Assembly (NCBI GenBank): GCA_021208885.1
Contig: JAJOJF010000018.1
Location: 1-44,304, forward strand
Length of the DNA stretch: 44,304 nucleotides
Direction: 5' to 3'
Origin: Burkholderiaceae bacterium
GTDB taxonomy: Bacteria; Pseudomonadota; Gammaproteobacteria; Burkholderiales; Burkholderiaceae_B
The notes under the pieces were generated by a model. It saw only the letters and a program-made list of their open reading frames with translations. It had not been told where the DNA came from and did no database searches. The first letter of the stretch is position 1. Every line of letters starts with the position of its first letter. This document shows positions 26,160 through 34,317 of the stretch, piece after piece. The position numbers and the translations under genes were made by a program.

Positions 26160-26900
26160 TCAGTGGTCAAGTCCATCAATTCCGATTGGTTGCAAGTCTC
26201 GGGTGTTGGTTTTTTTCATCTCGCGCAAAGTCCAGAGTAACCACGGGATGCACAATGCCGGCAGAAGGATCGCCGCGCCGATCACGCCTAAATTCAAGGC
26301 TAATGCGTTTTGTGAAAGCAGCGCAAACACACATCCCAAACCCAACAGGATTTGATAGAAGCCAAGCATGCGGGTAAACCGAATCCAGCGTAAGCCAACG
26401 CCAGCCTTGCGCGCGGCTGCGAGGATTAGCAATGCGGCGATACCACCCGGAAAGATGCTGGCTGCCGAGACCCAGTTTGTGCTTAGATTAATGCCACCAA
26501 GAAATGCACCCGCGAACTCAGGTGAGAACATGGCCGAGCCATTCCGAAACACTTGGGCAGCAGCCACCATCGCGACATCACCGAGTAGGCCGAATATGCC
26601 AGACAGCACAAAGAGGGCGATCACCATGCCAGATACCAACAGGGAAGCAGGCCGCAGCCAGGTGCACAGCATCACGCCCAGCAGCGCGATGGTGCCATCG
26701 GTGACAACCAACACACCATAGGCTGCCGCATACCAGCTCCAAGCATCATGTAGTTGGTCCAGATATGCGGTGGTGATAGGTAACACTGGCAAAGTCGAGA
26801 CTTGAAATGACGCCGCTAACACGAGAGCCGTACCGATTAGCCAAGTCATGATCAGGGTCGCTACATATTTCTGGGTCAAGCGAAAGTCGGATTCATTCAT
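26160..26900 (-). CDS. Multi-pass membrane protein of unknown function
   Basis: I do not recognise this 246-residue protein. It shows about seven hydrophobic segments (for example LIMTWLIGTALVLAASFQV, then GVLVVTDGTIALLGVMLC and LLVSGMVIALFVLSGIFGLL), with few charged residues between them. It ends in a basic cytoplasmic tail. The layout recalls small DUF4386-like proteins, but I see no diagnostic motif. ATG 26900 has a G-rich ribosome site (GGGGGCAGCG). It heads a likely operon with the FAD monooxygenase and may be a sensor or transporter for the same compound; that is speculation from position. Confidence 0.65.
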   Translation of the reverse strand: MNESDFRLTQKYVATLIMTWLIGTALVLAASFQVSTLPVLPITTAYLDQLHDAWSWYAAAYGVLVVTDGTIALLGVMLCTWLRPASLLVSGMVIALFVLSGIFGLLGDVAMVAAAQVFRNGSAMFSPEFAGAFLGGINLSTNWVSAASIFPGGIAALLILAAARKAGVGLRWIRFTRMLGFYQILLGLGCVFALLSQNALALNLGVIGAAILLPALCIPWLLWTLREMKKTNTRDLQPIGIDGLDH

Positions 26901-27141
26901 CGCTGCCCCCTGTTCTAACATCAGCCTCACAATGCCATTGAACCTGAATCCGTATCGTAGTTGTGTGATCCCCCAAAGTGCATCTCGGTGTCATCTTGGG
27001 CGAGTACGAGATGAGCAATTGCTGCCGCGAAAGACATCTTCTCTGATTCAGTATTGGCTCATTGGGGAAACTGCGTCCCGAATGCAAACTCGACATTTCA
27101 TGCTCTCCCGGGTGGACATGGGACAAGCTTATATCGGACAA

Positions 27142-27990
27142 TTACAGGCCTGTAGTCCTAAAAGTGCCGATAATTTCGCGTGCTTCCTGTGATGTGATGC
27201 GTGACGTTGTGGCGTGATGGAGCAGAAACTTAGCTTCGTCCAAAACGAAGGCTTCGAACGCAACAACCATGGCCTCAGTGGGAACATACCCTGCTGTCGC
27301 TGCGTCTTGATCAATCCAGCCGTGTGCTTTTGCGTCTTGCACGAGCTTAAATATATGTGAGCGTGAGACACCGAAGAGGCTCTTGTATCGGCTGACATTT
27401 GTGCACGGTTGGCCACGGTAGTGACAGCACATGACTATTGCGAGCAATTGAAAACCAGCGTGTCTTTCCGAGAAGAAAGCAATCAGGGGATAGTCCTGCC
27501 AGGCAAATTCGCCTGAAAGGCAAGCTCGCCCAGCTTGGGCTTTGAACTGCAAGAACCATTCAGGGTCCTGCAACAACGGGGATAGTTTGATGGCATTGTT
27601 GAGGTCACAGTGATCAATAAACCTAAAAGCCTGCGTCAACCAATCTGTGAGCACTTTTTCTAGCTTTGGCAGCGGGATCACCGTACGCGCCCGACGATCG
27701 TTTGGCAGGGAATGAATTTCGATTAAGCGATAAAACGCCAGCGTGGGCAAAAAAATTTGAATGGCTCTGTGGCTTAGACCACTTTCTTCTTTGATCTCAC
27801 CCACGGTCATCTGGGTTGTGCGCTTGCCAAGACGAAATTCTGCATCGGCTGTCAGTAGCGAAACCAGCAAATCAAATTGAATCCACTTGGAGAATAATTT
27901 CACCAAAAGCGCATTGCATTCATAGCTCTGGGCAAAGGCTTCACAATAATCTGCCAGTGCGCCATGATGAAGGATGTCTTGGCTAGGCAT
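27142..27990 (-). CDS. Putative DNA-binding regulator with two winged-helix-like regions
   Basis: I do not recognise this protein as a named family. It has a MarR-like helix-turn-helix region (TTQMTVGEIKEESGLSHRAI then FLPTLAFYRLIEIHS, a wing with RRARTVIPL). A second recognition-like segment lies near the C-terminus (SRYKSLFGVSRSHIFKLVQD followed by AKAHGWI). Two such regions with a helical core between suggest a transcription factor. I prefer ATG 27990, preceded by AGGGG, giving 282 residues; the frame stays open to a TTG at 28167 but without a ribosome site. It lies upstream of the monooxygenase operon in the same direction. Confidence 0.5.
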   Translation of the reverse strand: MPSQDILHHGALADYCEAFAQSYECNALLVKLFSKWIQFDLLVSLLTADAEFRLGKRTTQMTVGEIKEESGLSHRAIQIFLPTLAFYRLIEIHSLPNDRRARTVIPLPKLEKVLTDWLTQAFRFIDHCDLNNAIKLSPLLQDPEWFLQFKAQAGRACLSGEFAWQDYPLIAFFSERHAGFQLLAIVMCCHYRGQPCTNVSRYKSLFGVSRSHIFKLVQDAKAHGWIDQDAATAGYVPTEAMVVAFEAFVLDEAKFLLHHATTSRITSQEAREIIGTFRTTGL

Positions 27991-28526
27991 GGATGCCCCT
28001 GATGTTGGACGGCCGAGGCTGCTTTGTTTCGGATCAGACTGAATCGGCATGGTGGCAGCAGCCAATTTGTTCTGTATGGTCTGTATCTGATTGAGTTTCG
28101 AATAATACCTATTGCGGGTTGATTTTGAAACCTGATTTCTACTCGCTTTAAGGGCTTCTGTCGGCAAAGGGGTAGTCTGGTGAATGAGCGCATGAAAGCG
28201 TTTTTCTTTTTACTGTGACAGTGGGGAATAAGGCTGCAGCTACGGTGGCCATTTACCTACAACGCTGAATCGCTGAATTTAAAACGACGCGGTTGATCCA
28301 GTGAGACGTCAGCTTGGTCACTGCTGTTAAGTGCTCGGCTATCTGACAAACCAAGATGCCCGTTTACAGAGCCGATTGACTCACCGCAAGGTTACACGCT
28401 ACAAGTTTTCCTGACTATCGCGAAAAAAGACATATCCTTGGTGGTTGGCGAAGGTTTTTGTGTTGTTTACTGTTGCTTTGTGCTGACCCGGCATCAACAA
28501 AGCTGTTTACGAGTTACGAGGAAATC
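27991..28526. other. Intergenic region between putative regulator and carboxylesterase
   Basis: No convincing gene is seen other than a possible N-terminal extension of the regulator. The two flanking genes diverge here, so promoters for both are expected. I see no clear repeat or strong operator. Confidence 0.4.
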
Positions 28527-29771
28527 ATGGTTTCGGTCAAGCTTCATCAAGGGGAATTACGCGGCTCAGAGCTTGGTGCTGTGAGCGTATTTCATGCTGT
28601 GCCGTACGCCATAGCTGAGCGTTTCCAAGCTCCTGACTTCGCGCCGAAATGGTCTGGTGTGCGCGACGCGACGCGGCCGGGCGCTGTTTGCCCGCAAAGC
28701 CCATCTCGAGTGGATTTCATTATGGGTGCACCAAAGGTCAAGCGGGAAATGTCGGAAGACTGCCAGCTTTTGTCCGTCTTTACGCCTGATCTAAAGGGCC
28801 GTCGGCCAGTCATGATGTGGATTCATGGTGGTGCCTACATAACTGGTGGAGGGCAGGAACAATGGAATGATGGCGCGAGGTTGGCACAAGACGGTGACGT
28901 CGTGATCGTGACGATCAATTATCGTCTTGGTGCATTTGGCTACTTATATGCACCTGAACTGGGGACGGTTAACGCCGGCCTGCTGGACCAGCTCGCAGCA
29001 CTGCGTTGGATTCATGAGAATATTGAGCAGTTTGGTGGTGACCCGGAGAACATTACGATATTTGGTCAATCGGCTGGCGGGCATTCTGTGGCCACGATCC
29101 TGGCTACGGCAGACCGGGCACCAGTGCGGCGTGCCATCATCCAAAGTGCGCCTCTGAGTGAGGCTTTTGATACAACGCGAGCAGCAAACACGGCCCGACA
29201 GTTCATGGAGTTGTTAGCAAAGTCTCCACTAGAAGCTAGCGTTGAGGAAATCCTTACGGCGCAGGCAAAAGTTATGGCGAACTCGAATGTGGGTTTGCCG
29301 TTTCGTCCGGTAGGTGATCCGAGCGCCTTCATTATCGGTTGCGGTCCGAAGCCCGACGTCTTGATCGGCTGGGGTAAGGATGATGCTGCACCATTTGTTG
29401 CGCTAAAGCATCCCGAGCAAGCCTATGGTAGTGCCGAGGACAAGGCGCAAACGCTTGAACTCACAAGCGAGATTTTCTCGGCGCCTGCTCGAGCCTATGC
29501 TGCCAGGTTGCACGAGAGCGGTGTCGCCGTCTCCCTCTATCAAAACGAGTGGAACCCGCCGGACAGCCCTTTCGGCACTTGTCACTGTATCGAACTGCCT
29601 CTGCTATTTGCCAGTTATCCAGTCTGGGAGGGGGCGCCCATGCTGGGTGGCGCGAATCAAGAGGAAATCGAACGATTGGGACGGCAGGCTCGGACAATCT
29701 GGACGGAGTTTGCGCGATCGGGAACGCCTCCGGAACCCACCGACTGGTTAAAGTGCCCCAACCTATCCTAA
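28527..29771 (+). CDS. Type-B carboxylesterase family protein, short C-terminus
   Basis: This 414-residue alpha/beta hydrolase has the N-terminal FHAVPYAIAERF, the oxyanion-hole MMWIHGGAYITGG, and the nucleophile elbow TIFGQSAGGHS (serine in GQSAG). The catalytic-histidine segment is GTCHCIELPLLF. There is no signal peptide when it starts at ATG 28527, which follows GAGG; longer starts add a cysteine-rich leader without a site. Family members hydrolyse carboxyl esters. It is shorter than the usual 480-550 residues and stops soon after the Trp-Thr-xx-Phe-Ala helix; the lost end may lie just downstream in another frame. It marks the last backbone gene. Confidence 0.82.
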   Translation: MVSVKLHQGELRGSELGAVSVFHAVPYAIAERFQAPDFAPKWSGVRDATRPGAVCPQSPSRVDFIMGAPKVKREMSEDCQLLSVFTPDLKGRRPVMMWIHGGAYITGGGQEQWNDGARLAQDGDVVIVTINYRLGAFGYLYAPELGTVNAGLLDQLAALRWIHENIEQFGGDPENITIFGQSAGGHSVATILATADRAPVRRAIIQSAPLSEAFDTTRAANTARQFMELLAKSPLEASVEEILTAQAKVMANSNVGLPFRPVGDPSAFIIGCGPKPDVLIGWGKDDAAPFVALKHPEQAYGSAEDKAQTLELTSEIFSAPARAYAARLHESGVAVSLYQNEWNPPDSPFGTCHCIELPLLFASYPVWEGAPMLGGANQEEIERLGRQARTIWTEFARSGTPPEPTDWLKCPNLS

Positions 29772-29830
29772 TCTGTGATAACCGTGGCAATAGCCTAACT
29801 GCTTGGGTAAGACCCGACTTTAATTGAGGG

Positions 29831-29929
29831 ATGCCCGGTTTGACTAGAGGCATCACCCGCTCTGATGTTTATGGCCGCCCCTATCTGATTAATCGGCGGT
29901 CGTTACAGGTGGATGACGCCAACGGCTAG
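29831..29929 (+). pseudogene. Possible displaced C-terminus of the carboxylesterase
   Basis: This 32-codon frame ends RPYLINRRSLQVDDANG, which resembles the final strand of type-B carboxylesterases (a hydrophobic strand, then a V-D/N-D-x-x-G end). It lies 60 bp after the esterase stop in a different frame. The simplest account is a frame-shifted or deletion-damaged gene end, but chance similarity in such a short piece cannot be excluded. Confidence 0.25.
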
Positions 29930-29983
29930 TGGCTGTGGCGACAACTCATATTTGTACGCTTGTTTCGCAGTACAACGTCTAAA

Positions 29984-30074
29984 GTGGCATGTCAGGATCA
30001 ATGATCAGTGGCGCTTAACTTTTAAGTGGGGACCTACTGGTCCTTTTGATGTCCTGATTGAAGACCCGCATTGA
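29984..30074 (+). pseudogene. higB toxin 3' fragment
   Basis: These bases encode only the last 29 residues of the HigB toxin found intact at 32639-32908 (WHVRINDQWRLTFKW to the end) and are identical to it. The 5' two thirds of the gene are missing; the break falls at GTGGCATG with unrelated sequence upstream. The toxin cannot be made. Confidence 0.85.
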
Positions 30075-30097
30075 AACTTATTGGAGATACCAGCCTT

Positions 30098-30358
30098 ATG
30101 TTTAAAAATGGAATGCGACCCGTACACCCTGGCGAAGTTCTGCTGGAGGACTATATCAAGCCCATGGGTGTCAGTGTTCGCGCTTTGTCTATTGCTTTGC
30201 ATGTTCCTTATTCGCGCTTGCGTGAAATTGTGGACGGCAAGCGAGGAGTTTCGGCAGATACAGCCCTCCGACTCGAGCGCTACTTCGGCAACGCTGCAGT
30301 GATCAACGTTACGGCTGACTTTCGCTTCACGGTTGCCTTCCTGCCGAACCATCCGTAA
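30098..30358 (+). CDS. HigA-like antitoxin, chimeric C-terminus
   Basis: The 86-residue frame begins MFKNGMRPVHPGEVLLEDYI, the start of HigA antitoxins, and has the same Xre-type helix-turn-helix as the intact HigA at 32932-33240. After the conserved ERYFG the two diverge: here the frame reads NAAVINVTADF and stops, instead of the normal helical end. The break coincides with the end of the 305-bp duplication. It keeps a good GGAG ribosome site and might still make a DNA-binding protein able to touch the intact higBA operator, but it has no complete toxin partner. Confidence 0.6.
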   Translation: MFKNGMRPVHPGEVLLEDYIKPMGVSVRALSIALHVPYSRLREIVDGKRGVSADTALRLERYFGNAAVINVTADFRFTVAFLPNHP

Positions 30359-30416
30359 ATTCCAGATAGTTGAGTCTTTGTCGGGTTCGTTCTCTTTGCC
30401 CGTGTTATGGATAAAG

Positions 30417-30503
30417 TTTTGTTCCCCATGCAAAATTTCACTTCGGTGTCAGCAGGGCGCAACAGGGACAGTCGGAAAACCAGGTTAGACTAGTCTAGTT
30501 TTG
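30417..30503 (+). repeat. Array repeat, copy A (partial)
   Basis: This copy contains only the central block (GCAAAATTTCACTTCGG followed by TGTCAGCAGGGCGCAACAGG) and the poorly conserved right part; the tRNA-like block and first hairpin are missing. It is the left-most member of the array and follows the chimeric higA remnant, matching the eroded state of the left edge. Confidence 0.85.
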
Positions 30504-30678
30504 TGATTTCTAACAACGGATCGATTTTGTTGCGAAGTTTCACTGTTGATTGCGCCACCACTCAGACTCATCTCAAAAGTTGGGACAACCACCACCAAGC
30601 CATGTCTGTCGTCTTGAGTTCAGCTTCGCAAGTTCGCGTGATGGTCAGTGCCATGCTTGTGCATCAGCGTATGTAGAC

Positions 30679-31593
30679 CTAAACACCGTGTGCTGCTGGC
30701 TCCTGCCAAATGTGCAAGCTTTTCCAATTGGCGAGAAAGCCCATGGCTGTGACAGGAATCTCGTGCCTGTCAATCAGTTCCTTCAAACGAGTCCGCCAAT
30801 GATGATCTGGTGCGATTGAGTCCATACAATACAGCAGCAAGACGAGTGTGTTGTAGAGTTTGCGAGAGCCCGAATTAAATTGGTTAGATAAGCACAGCGG
30901 TTTGTTACGTGGCAATAAAGGAGTGATAGTGAACTCACGGTTCCACAGTCGGCTGTGATGCGCACAGGTGTTCCGTACCAGTGAAAGATGACGTAGCCAT
31001 GACTCTAGCACCTTCTCATCTAATCCGTAGGCATTTGCGATAGCACGTCTAGTAGGCATTGGTTTCAAGTTGTTGTACCAGCGCGAGAGCAGTCCCAACG
31101 ACATGACCTCGCACACGGCCCATACAGGCGGCAAGGACTCCTGATAGGTATTTTTTAGATGCTTGATGAAGGTCTCGTCCGAGCGATTAACTTCGCTACC
31201 TAGCTTATCAAGGTTCTGTTGCCATAGGTGATACTTGAAAGCTATCGATGCATTGAGGTGAGCATGCGTGCCGTGCCGATGTGCCATTTGATAGGCCCAG
31301 TGGCTGCGCACGGACACTTCAACTCGCTCAATGGCGTCAAGTACTAAAAGGCGCAGCTCACGGTCAAATACGTATAGGTTTAGAACCCGCTCGAACCTCG
31401 TGTTAGGTTGGAAACGGTGAGTTTTGTGGTCAGCCTCGAAGGGAAGCCAGTAGGCGCTAAGTCGATAATAATTGAGGTGTTCAAGGTAAAACTCGGCCGT
31501 GCCGAAGTCGTCGAATACCATGCCGCGCTCACGAAGTAACTCCACTTGTTGTGCATGGGTGGTCGCAGGTTTACTGAATGGTGGTTTGGTCAT
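30679..31593 (-). CDS. Abi-like protein (AbiD/AbiF family, HEPN fold)
   Basis: The 304-residue protein matches the Abi_2 family. The N-terminal [18 protein letters not shown] and [20 protein letters not shown] are its hallmarks, followed by [20 protein letters not shown]-type RNase motif R-x4-H is visible in [13 protein letters not shown] (Arg207, His212). Relatives in lactococci (AbiD, AbiF) stop phage growth by abortive infection. It is full length for the family. The gene opposes its neighbours and has a bidirectional terminator just upstream, so it is insulated as a one-gene module. The ribosome site is weak. Antiphage activity here is inferred. Confidence 0.85.
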   Translation of the reverse strand: MTKPPFSKPATTHAQQVELLRERGMVFDDFGTAEFYLEHLNYYRLSAYWLPFEADHKTHRFQPNTRFERVLNLYVFDRELRLLVLDAIERVEVSVRSHWAYQMAHRHGTHAHLNASIAFKYHLWQQNLDKLGSEVNRSDETFIKHLKNTYQESLPPVWAVCEVMSLGLLSRWYNNLKPMPTRRAIANAYGLDEKVLESWLRHLSLVRNTCAHHSRLWNREFTITPLLPRNKPLCLSNQFNSGSRKLYNTLVLLLYCMDSIAPDHHWRTRLKELIDRHEIPVTAMGFLANWKSLHIWQEPAAHGV

Positions 31594-31643
31594 TTGCGCG
31601 CTACGCTATTAGCTCTCTGTGAGCTCAATGCGCTAAAAAAAGT

Positions 31644-31690
31644 AACCCGCCGGTTTGAGGGTGCACTTTCGCGCATAGCCTTGGCGGGTT
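31644..31690. terminator. Bidirectional terminator upstream of the Abi-like gene
   Basis: AACCCGCC (31644-31651) pairs with GGCGGGTT (31683-31690) around a 31-nt loop. A TTTT run follows on the + strand, and on the minus strand a run of seven T follows the stem. It lies about 50 bp upstream of the Abi-like start and would block transcription arriving from either side. Confidence 0.6.
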
Positions 31691-31831
31691 TTGTTAATCA
31701 AATTGTACCTGTTAAGTACGTATCTTGGTGGTCAGCACTGCTGTTTTTTGCAGTGAATAACCGAATCTAGTTGGTCTAGTGGCTGCGGGTGTTTTTTCGG
31801 ATGCACTGGCGCGTGGTTTGCCAAAAGGGAA

Positions 31832-32049
31832 ATGATGATGATCACTAAAACTAAGACGTTCGATGTCTATTGGCTGTCAGAAATATTGCCCGCGCTCGCG
31901 GGATGACTCAACTGGCCCGAGATACCGGTCTTGGACGTGAAAGCCTCTACAAAGCGCTCAGTGAAGGCGCTAAGCCACGGTATGACACGATCTTAAAAGT
32001 TGTGCGAGCGCTTGGTGTCAAGCTACACGCCGAACCCGCGCATGTCTAA
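31832..32049 (+). pseudogene. COG3636-type (HigA-like) antitoxin with 79-bp internal deletion
   Basis: Compared with the paralogue at 33532-33777, this copy starts identically (MMMITKTK, then FDV). It then lacks 79 bases, which removes the middle of the N-terminal domain and shifts the frame. Beyond the deletion the helix-turn-helix is preserved in the original frame (TQLARDTGLGRESLYKALSE) and so is the C-terminal half missing from the paralogue (ILKVVRALGVKLHAEP). Upstream only the last ten or so codons of a toxin gene remain (ALARGLPKG). The module is a relic, about 50 bp to the left of repeat copy B. Confidence 0.85.
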
Positions 32050-32097
32050 GTGATTAATAGGTTTAACGAATACCCTCGCCTCACAGTGGGCGGGGCA

Positions 32098-32270
32098 TAA
32101 AAATCGTTATGAATCAGTTGCTTGGGCGTGGTGCCCGGGGCCGGACACAAAAGCCTCGTGAATACTGGCTTTGCGCGAGTTTGGGGAAATTAATTCGTTC
32201 CCCACACAAAATTTCACTTCGGTGTCAGCAGGGTGCAACAGGGACAATTGGGAAAGGTGGGTCAGATGGC
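32098..32270 (+). repeat. Array repeat, copy B
   Basis: This copy starts with the AT-rich block (AAAATCGTTATGAATCA). The tRNA-3'-end-like block GTGGTGCCCGGGGCCGGACA begins at 32128. The two hairpin blocks and the central GTGTCAGCAGGG block follow. It diverges from the other copies soon after the central block (AGATGGCCCGC), giving a short form of about 170 bp. Confidence 0.9.
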
Positions 32271-32610
32271 CCGCAGATCATGTGCGTTCAAATCCGAACC
32301 AAATAATCCCAGTCACTGGCAAGATTGCTGCGTCATCATTGGCGAAGAATGCCATAGCCCACTGCTTTCCGTTATAGGTTGTGGCATTCTCTCAATTCTA
32401 AAGGTGTAGGTCATGCCAGTGTAAATAAGCCGAGTCCAAGTCAGAGGTTGGATAAGCGATTTGTTGACGTGGCGAACTCGATATTCGGCATGGTTAACGT
32501 GCCGGGTTCCGGTGAGCCCCTTTCACGCTCTTCGACTCATGAGTAGTGCGGTCAGTCTGAAGCAAGTGTCAAGGCCTAAGAGTGTTAGGCGAAGTGTTGG
32601 ATAAAATTGA
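32271..32610. other. Gene-free stretch before higBA
   Basis: I see no supported gene. A short hairpin (GCCTAA at 32574-32579, TTAGGC at 32585-32590) lies 65 bp before higB and, together with TTGACT at 32607-32612, may belong to its promoter region. Confidence 0.4.
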
Positions 32611-32628
32611 CTGTTAAACGGATAACAG
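32611..32628 (+). promoter_or_regulatory. Candidate HigA operator and promoter of higBA
   Basis: CTGTTA (32611-32616) and TAACAG (32623-32628) form a perfect 6-6-6 inverted repeat 10 bp before the higB start. A TTGACT -35-like element overlaps its left arm. TA antitoxins of this type repress their own promoter, so this is the natural binding site for HigA. Confidence 0.45.
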
Positions 32629-32638
32629 ATAAGGTATT

Positions 32639-32908
32639 ATGGCAATTCAATCATTTGCATGTGCTGATACGCAAGCACTTTTTACAACCGGACGTTGCCC
32701 GCGTTTTGCCAACATCAAAAAAGTTGCTGAACGTAAGTTGGCTCAACTAGACGCAGCACCGACTTTGATGTTTATGAAAGCACCACCGGGTAATGACTTA
32801 AAAGAGTACGCGGGTTCGTGGCATGTCAGGATCAATGATCAGTGGCGCTTAACTTTTAAGTGGGGACCTACTGGTCCTTTTGATGTCCTGATTGAAGACC
32901 CGCATTGA
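32639..32908 (+). CDS. higB: HigB toxin (RelE-superfamily mRNA interferase)
   Basis: This complete 89-residue toxin matches the HigB/plasmid killer family. KKVAERKLAQLDAAPTLMFM has the paired helices, APPGNDLKEYAGSWHVRIND the central strand region, and WRLTFKWGPTGPFDVLIEDPH the C-terminal sheet with the catalytic arginine/aromatic positions. HigB toxins cleave mRNA in the ribosomal A site. As usual for this family the toxin gene comes first; higA follows after 23 bp. An AAGGT ribosome site lies 4 nt before the ATG. It appears functional, unlike its fragment at 29984. Confidence 0.9.
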   Translation: MAIQSFACADTQALFTTGRCPRFANIKKVAERKLAQLDAAPTLMFMKAPPGNDLKEYAGSWHVRINDQWRLTFKWGPTGPFDVLIEDPH

Positions 32909-32931
32909 AACTTATTGGAGATACCAGCCTT

Positions 32932-33240
32932 ATGTTTAAAAATGGAATGCGACCCGTACACCCTGGCGAAGTTCTGCTGGAGGACTATATCAAGCCCATG
33001 GGTGTCAGTGTTCGCGCTTTGTCTATTGCTTTGCATGTTCCTTATTCGCGCTTGCGTGAAATTGTGGATGGCAAGCGGGGAGTTTCGGCAGATACAGCAC
33101 TTCGACTTGAGCGCTACTTCGGTAGTGACGCTAAAGGGTGGCTTGCTCTGCAAGCGGCATATGATTTGCGAATTGCAGAGAAGCAAAATGCAAAAGCCAT
33201 TGTTCGACAAATCTCTCCGTGGGCCGCGGCACCTGCCTAA
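32932..33240 (+). CDS. higA: HigA antitoxin (Xre-type HTH)
   Basis: The 102-residue antitoxin begins MFKNGMRPVHPGEVLLEDYI and has the helix-turn-helix VSVRALSIALHVPYSRLREI followed by GKRGVSADTALRLERYFG, then a helical C-terminus (WLALQAAYDLRIAEKQ). It neutralises HigB and represses the operon. GGAG precedes ATG 32932; the frame could open at an upstream codon overlapping higB, which I reject. A T-rich hairpin 50 bp downstream ends the operon. Confidence 0.9.
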   Translation: MFKNGMRPVHPGEVLLEDYIKPMGVSVRALSIALHVPYSRLREIVDGKRGVSADTALRLERYFGSDAKGWLALQAAYDLRIAEKQNAKAIVRQISPWAAAPA

Positions 33241-33291
33241 GGCGGTGGCCGTTATCCAACCCACGTAGAGCTGATACTGATCCCCCCTTTT

Positions 33292-33324
33292 CCGAGAGGG
33301 TAATGGTCGCCTCTCTCTTTTGTT
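33292..33324 (+). terminator. Intrinsic terminator of higBA
   Basis: GAGAGG (33294-33299) pairs with CCTCTC (33310-33315) around a 10-nt loop, followed by TCTTTTGTT. It lies just over 50 bp after the higA stop. Confidence 0.65.
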
Positions 33325-33442
33325 AGCAGATGTGATGGCAGTACAACCCACAGAGGGCTAGATCACCCTAGATGACTGGCGCGATAATTTCGATCACGCA
33401 GTGGCGTCATATTTATGCCCAGGGGTGGCGTCATTACAGTGA

Positions 33443-33535
33443 TCGCTGACACCGGTTGGCGGTAATAAATCTACTCAAAAGAAAGACATCAAACGCGCAT
33501 TAGAACTGGCGCGTGGTTTGCCAAAAGGGGAATGA
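33443..33535 (+). pseudogene. COG3657-like toxin, C-terminal fragment
   Basis: An open stretch of 30 codons after an in-frame stop encodes GGNKSTQKKDIKRALELARG, which resembles the C-terminus of the RelE-superfamily killer proteins that partner COG3636 antitoxins (usually GGDKSTQ plus an amphipathic helix). The rest of the toxin is gone. Its stop overlaps the antitoxin start (AATGATG), as in an intact operon. Confidence 0.75.
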
Positions 33536-33777
33536 TGATGATCACTAAAACTAAGATGTTCGATGTAGCAGAGTTTCTCGAGGACGAGGAGACTATTGCC
33601 GAGTACCTGAATATGGCACTCGAAGATCCGAATCCAGAAATGCTTCTATTGGCTGTCAGAAATATTGCCCGCGCTTGCGGGATGACTCAATTGGCCCGAG
33701 ATACTGGTCTTGGACGTAAAAATCTCTACAAAGCGATCAGTGAAGGCGGTTGGAATCGAGTCATTAACCGGGTGTAA
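33532..33777 (+). CDS. COG3636-type antitoxin, C-terminally truncated
   Basis: The 81-residue protein has the normal N-terminus (FDVAEFLEDEETIAEYLNMA) and the helix-turn-helix MTQLARDTGLGRKNLYKAIS. It then ends in GGWNRVINRV instead of the C-terminal half seen in the relic at 31832-32049. The toxin gene upstream is only a fragment. The frame ends 14 bp from repeat copy C. It may be expressed as a DNA-binding orphan, but more likely it is decaying; the same antitoxin type abuts copies B and E. Confidence 0.7.
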   Translation: MMMITKTKMFDVAEFLEDEETIAEYLNMALEDPNPEMLLLAVRNIARACGMTQLARDTGLGRKNLYKAISEGGWNRVINRV

Positions 33778-33791
33778 TGGATACCGTTCCT

Positions 33792-34000
33792 CCCATAATG
33801 GGGTAGAGCCCAAAATTATTATTTTAAATCAATGGCTTGTCAGCCGTGGTGCCCGGGGCCGGACACAAAAGCCGCACGAATAAAGGCTTTGCGCGAGTTT
33901 GGGGAAAAAACAATCTTCCCCACACAAAATTTAACTTCGGTGTCAGCAGGGCGCAACAGGGACAATCGGGAAAAACACGTCAGACTGGTTTTGTATGCCT
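33792..34000 (+). repeat. Array repeat, copy C
   Basis: This copy begins with the palindrome CCCATAATGGGG, the TAGAGCC block and an AT-rich block. The tRNA-like block follows from 33846, then the AAAGCC/GGCTTT hairpin, the GGGGAA/TTCCCC hairpin and the central block (33934-33963). It fades after CTGGTTTTGTATGCC. Confidence 0.9.
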
Positions 34001-34023
34001 GCAACTATGGGGGCTTAAAAACA

Positions 34024-34317
34024 TCAGACGGCTTGCAGTTCGAGCTTAATCGTTTTGCCTAGTGCCGCCGCTGCACTGGCCAGCGTGGTTAATGTCAGAC
34101 TCGTGTCTTCCTCGTCCAGGAGACGGTTCAGTGCAGCTCGGCTGGTATGCATCATTGAGGCCAGTTGTGTTTTGGTCAACGACTGAGCTTTCATTTCTTT
34201 AGCAATTTGCCAGGCAATGACGCGCTTGATAGCGACTGCTGTCGCTTCTTCGAGCATCGATTCTTCCTGCAGGAACTCATCAAAGCTGCTACCGATATTT
34301 TTCTTTGCCATCGTCAT
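34024..34317 (-). CDS. Xre-family antitoxin of a Gp49/HigB2-type pair
   Basis: The 97-residue protein has an N-terminal helical part (SSFDEFLQEESMLEEATAVA) and a helix-turn-helix (SLTKTQLASMMHTSRAALNR then LLDEEDTSLTLTTLASAAAAL). It resembles HigA2-type antitoxins paired with phage Gp49-like toxins. Its start overlaps the toxin stop (ATGA), the usual coupling in this group. The gene is intact although the upstream toxin is frame-shifted. It would still repress the promoter and could neutralise related toxins. Confidence 0.82.
   Translation of the reverse strand: MTMAKKNIGSSFDEFLQEESMLEEATAVAIKRVIAWQIAKEMKAQSLTKTQLASMMHTSRAALNRLLDEEDTSLTLTTLASAAAALGKTIKLELQAV

Noticed and set aside
32574-32590. 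GCCTAA...TTAGGC resembling attC core sites
   Set aside because: The two halves are only 5 bases apart and form a small hairpin; no L boxes or typical attC length.
33832-34062. Open frames running through the repeat copies (also at 43471-43656)
   Set aside because: They arise from the conserved central block in different frames, have no consistent start or ribosome site, and are not preserved between copies.
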